From the NCBI GenBank assembly GCA_049611805.1, contig JBMZAX010000001.1, positions 124,001 to 188,000 of the forward strand: a DNA stretch of 64,000 bases. Reading direction: 5' to 3'. Source of the stretch: UBA7378 sp049611805 (GTDB lineage: Bacteria > Pseudomonadota > Alphaproteobacteria > RS24). Positions 62,867-64,000 of the stretch are shown here, piece after piece (the first letter of the stretch is position 1; every line of letters starts with the position of its first letter). The notes under the pieces are model-generated. The model did no database searches. It was not told the origin of the DNA and worked only from the letters and a program-made list of their open reading frames with translations. A program made the position numbers and the translations under genes.

Positions 62867-63841
62867 TTAAGCGGCAAATTGCGACAGGCGCGATGTGATG
62901 ATTTCATCGGCCTCTTTCATCATCGCGTCAATGAGTTCCTTGCAGCTCGGCACATCATGGATAAGACCGGCAACCATGCCGCAACTCCAAGCACCGGCAT
63001 CCATGTCGCCATCGGTCATGATCTTCGGATACACACCGGCAACCTCGTCCATAATGTCATTGATTTTAATATCGTCGCCGAGTGATTTCTCTTTTTCAAG
63101 AATGCGCTCAACGGACTCATTTTTCAGCACACGCTCGGTGTTGCGCAAGGGCCGCATAATCAACGTCGTGTCCAGTTCCGTCGCGGCGACCAGCGCGTCT
63201 TTCACATTCTGGTGAACCGGGGCTTCCTTGGTGGCGATGAAGCGCGTGCCCATATTGATGCCGTCGGCACCCAGCGCCAGCGCGGCCACCAATTGCTTGG
63301 CATTGCCCATGCCGCCCGATGCGACAAACGGAATGCTCAGTTCTTCCGCCGCGCGCGGCAGCAGGATCATGTTCGGGATGTCGTCCTCGCCGGGATGCCC
63401 GCCGCACTCGAAGCCGTCGACACTGACAGCATCACAGCCGATTTTTTCAGCCTTGAGCGAATGGCGCACGGATGTGCATTTGTGAATAACTTTGATGCCG
63501 GCCTCTTTGAGCGACGGCATATATTGTTCCGGACTGCGCCCGGCCGTTTCAACAATCTTCACGCCCTGCGCGACAATCGCCTCGATATAGCCCGGATAAT
63601 CCGGGTCGGCAAAACCGGGCAGGAATGTCAGATTGACGCCGATCGGCTTGTCCGTCATATCCTTGCAACGCGCGATTTCATTGGCGAGGTCTTTCGGTGT
63701 GCGCTGGGTCAGGCCGGTGATGATGCCAAGCCCGCCGGCATTTGAAACAGCCGCCGCCATTTCGGCGAAACCGACATAGTGCATGCCGCCTTGAATGACC
63801 GGATGCTCAATGCCGAAAAGTTCTGTAATACGCGTTTTCAT
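62867..63841 (-). CDS. Nitronate monooxygenase / FMN-dependent 2-nitropropane dioxygenase family
   Basis: A 324-residue FMN-binding TIM barrel. The N-terminal FGIEHPVIQGGMHYVGFAEM, the middle CDAVSVDGFECGGHPGEDD, and the phosphate-binding FVASGGMGNAKQLVAALALGADGINMG are typical. Family members oxidise alkyl nitronates or act as enoyl reductases. The exact substrate is unknown. The ATG at 63841 (MKTRITELFG) is preferred to an upstream ATG at 63871 because GAGAG lies close before it. The ~160 bp upstream, to the window end, shows no gene I can support. Confidence 0.85.
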   Translation of the reverse strand: MKTRITELFGIEHPVIQGGMHYVGFAEMAAAVSNAGGLGIITGLTQRTPKDLANEIARCKDMTDKPIGVNLTFLPGFADPDYPGYIEAIVAQGVKIVETAGRSPEQYMPSLKEAGIKVIHKCTSVRHSLKAEKIGCDAVSVDGFECGGHPGEDDIPNMILLPRAAEELSIPFVASGGMGNAKQLVAALALGADGINMGTRFIATKEAPVHQNVKDALVAATELDTTLIMRPLRNTERVLKNESVERILEKEKSLGDDIKINDIMDEVAGVYPKIMTDGDMDAGAWSCGMVAGLIHDVPSCKELIDAMMKEADEIITSRLSQFAA

Positions 63842-64000
63842 TTCTCTCTCCCGTGAAAGAACCAAATTCAAGATGGCCGTACGGTAAGCGCAAAGCCGAT
63901 GAAATAAAACCCTCTTTATTTTGTCCGGCTTTCGCGCCGCGGCAGAATTATGACTTGTCGCCCCCTGTTTCAGTTTGGTAAACCAAGGGAAAGCTACATA

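Noticed and set aside
1..64000. CRISPR array, prophage, insertion sequence or defence island
   Set aside because: No regularly spaced repeats, transposase, integrase, phage structural or restriction genes are seen; almost all space is accounted for by housekeeping and metabolic genes.

Overview
The window looks like a stretch of core chromosome from an alphaproteobacterium with fairly high GC. The evidence is a YqeY-dnaG-rpoD block, a DnaG whose zinc-ribbon ligands are mostly lost, an imuA-imuB-dnaE2 mutagenesis cassette behind a GAAC-N7-GAAC LexA box, a class II DAHP synthase, and an ArsR-methyltransferase fusion ahead of metF-metH. Gene content resembles Parvibaculum/Rhodobiaceae-type marine or soil organisms, but that placement is a guess. 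Genes are densely packed, often with ATGA or GTGA start/stop overlaps. I see no prophage, transposase, integrase, CRISPR array or rRNA. There are two tRNAs: a CAT-anticodon tRNA (probably Ile2) and tRNA-Gln(CTG).

Layout. 1-900: 3' end of ilvE and a SAM methyltransferase. 950-6740: SOS mutasome imuA-imuB-dnaE2. 6757-9337: trxB and an ELM1-like gene (minus), then a divergent Lrp/AsnC regulator with a 15-bp palindrome between them. 9324-14418: greA, carB and carA (minus), with a 34-codon upstream ORF whose stop overlaps the carA start. 14731-19555: yqeY, dnaG, rpoD, panD and a tRNA. 19512-22107 (minus): a YtcJ-type amidohydrolase followed directly by a COG0523 GTPase whose reading frame runs into the tRNA. 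22218-25205: a MAPEG protein, a small membrane protein and an SSS symporter with its DUF4212 partner. 25334-29090: an uncharacterised protein, ettA, and an mlaA-mlaC pair (minus). 29283-34801: ArsR-methyltransferase, metF, metH. 34798-38439: fused 5-oxoprolinase (minus). 38518-42043: DjlA-like protein, rpiA, gor and a DUF374 acyltransferase. 42053-49016: class II DAHP synthase (minus), nadE, gltX, cimA, psd. 49027-53607 (minus): RND pump, its adaptor and tRNA-Gln. 53771-64000: DUF1330 protein, FadH-like reductase, gamma-glutamyltransferase, pssA, trhO, a GST, an alkylsulfatase and a nitronate monooxygenase-like enzyme.

Functional themes. These are replication and transcription (dnaG, rpoD, greA), SOS mutagenesis, methionine and one-carbon metabolism, pyrimidine/arginine precursor supply (carAB), glutathione and gamma-glutamyl metabolism (gor, GST, gamma-glutamyltransferase, 5-oxoprolinase), and envelope lipids (psd, pssA, mlaA/mlaC, DUF374). 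I did not find a clearly novel multi-gene defence or mobile system. The best leads are small: the carA upstream ORF with its hairpin, the amidohydrolase/COG0523 pair, the GTPase-tRNA antisense overlap, and short palindromes at the Lrp, nadE and RND promoters.
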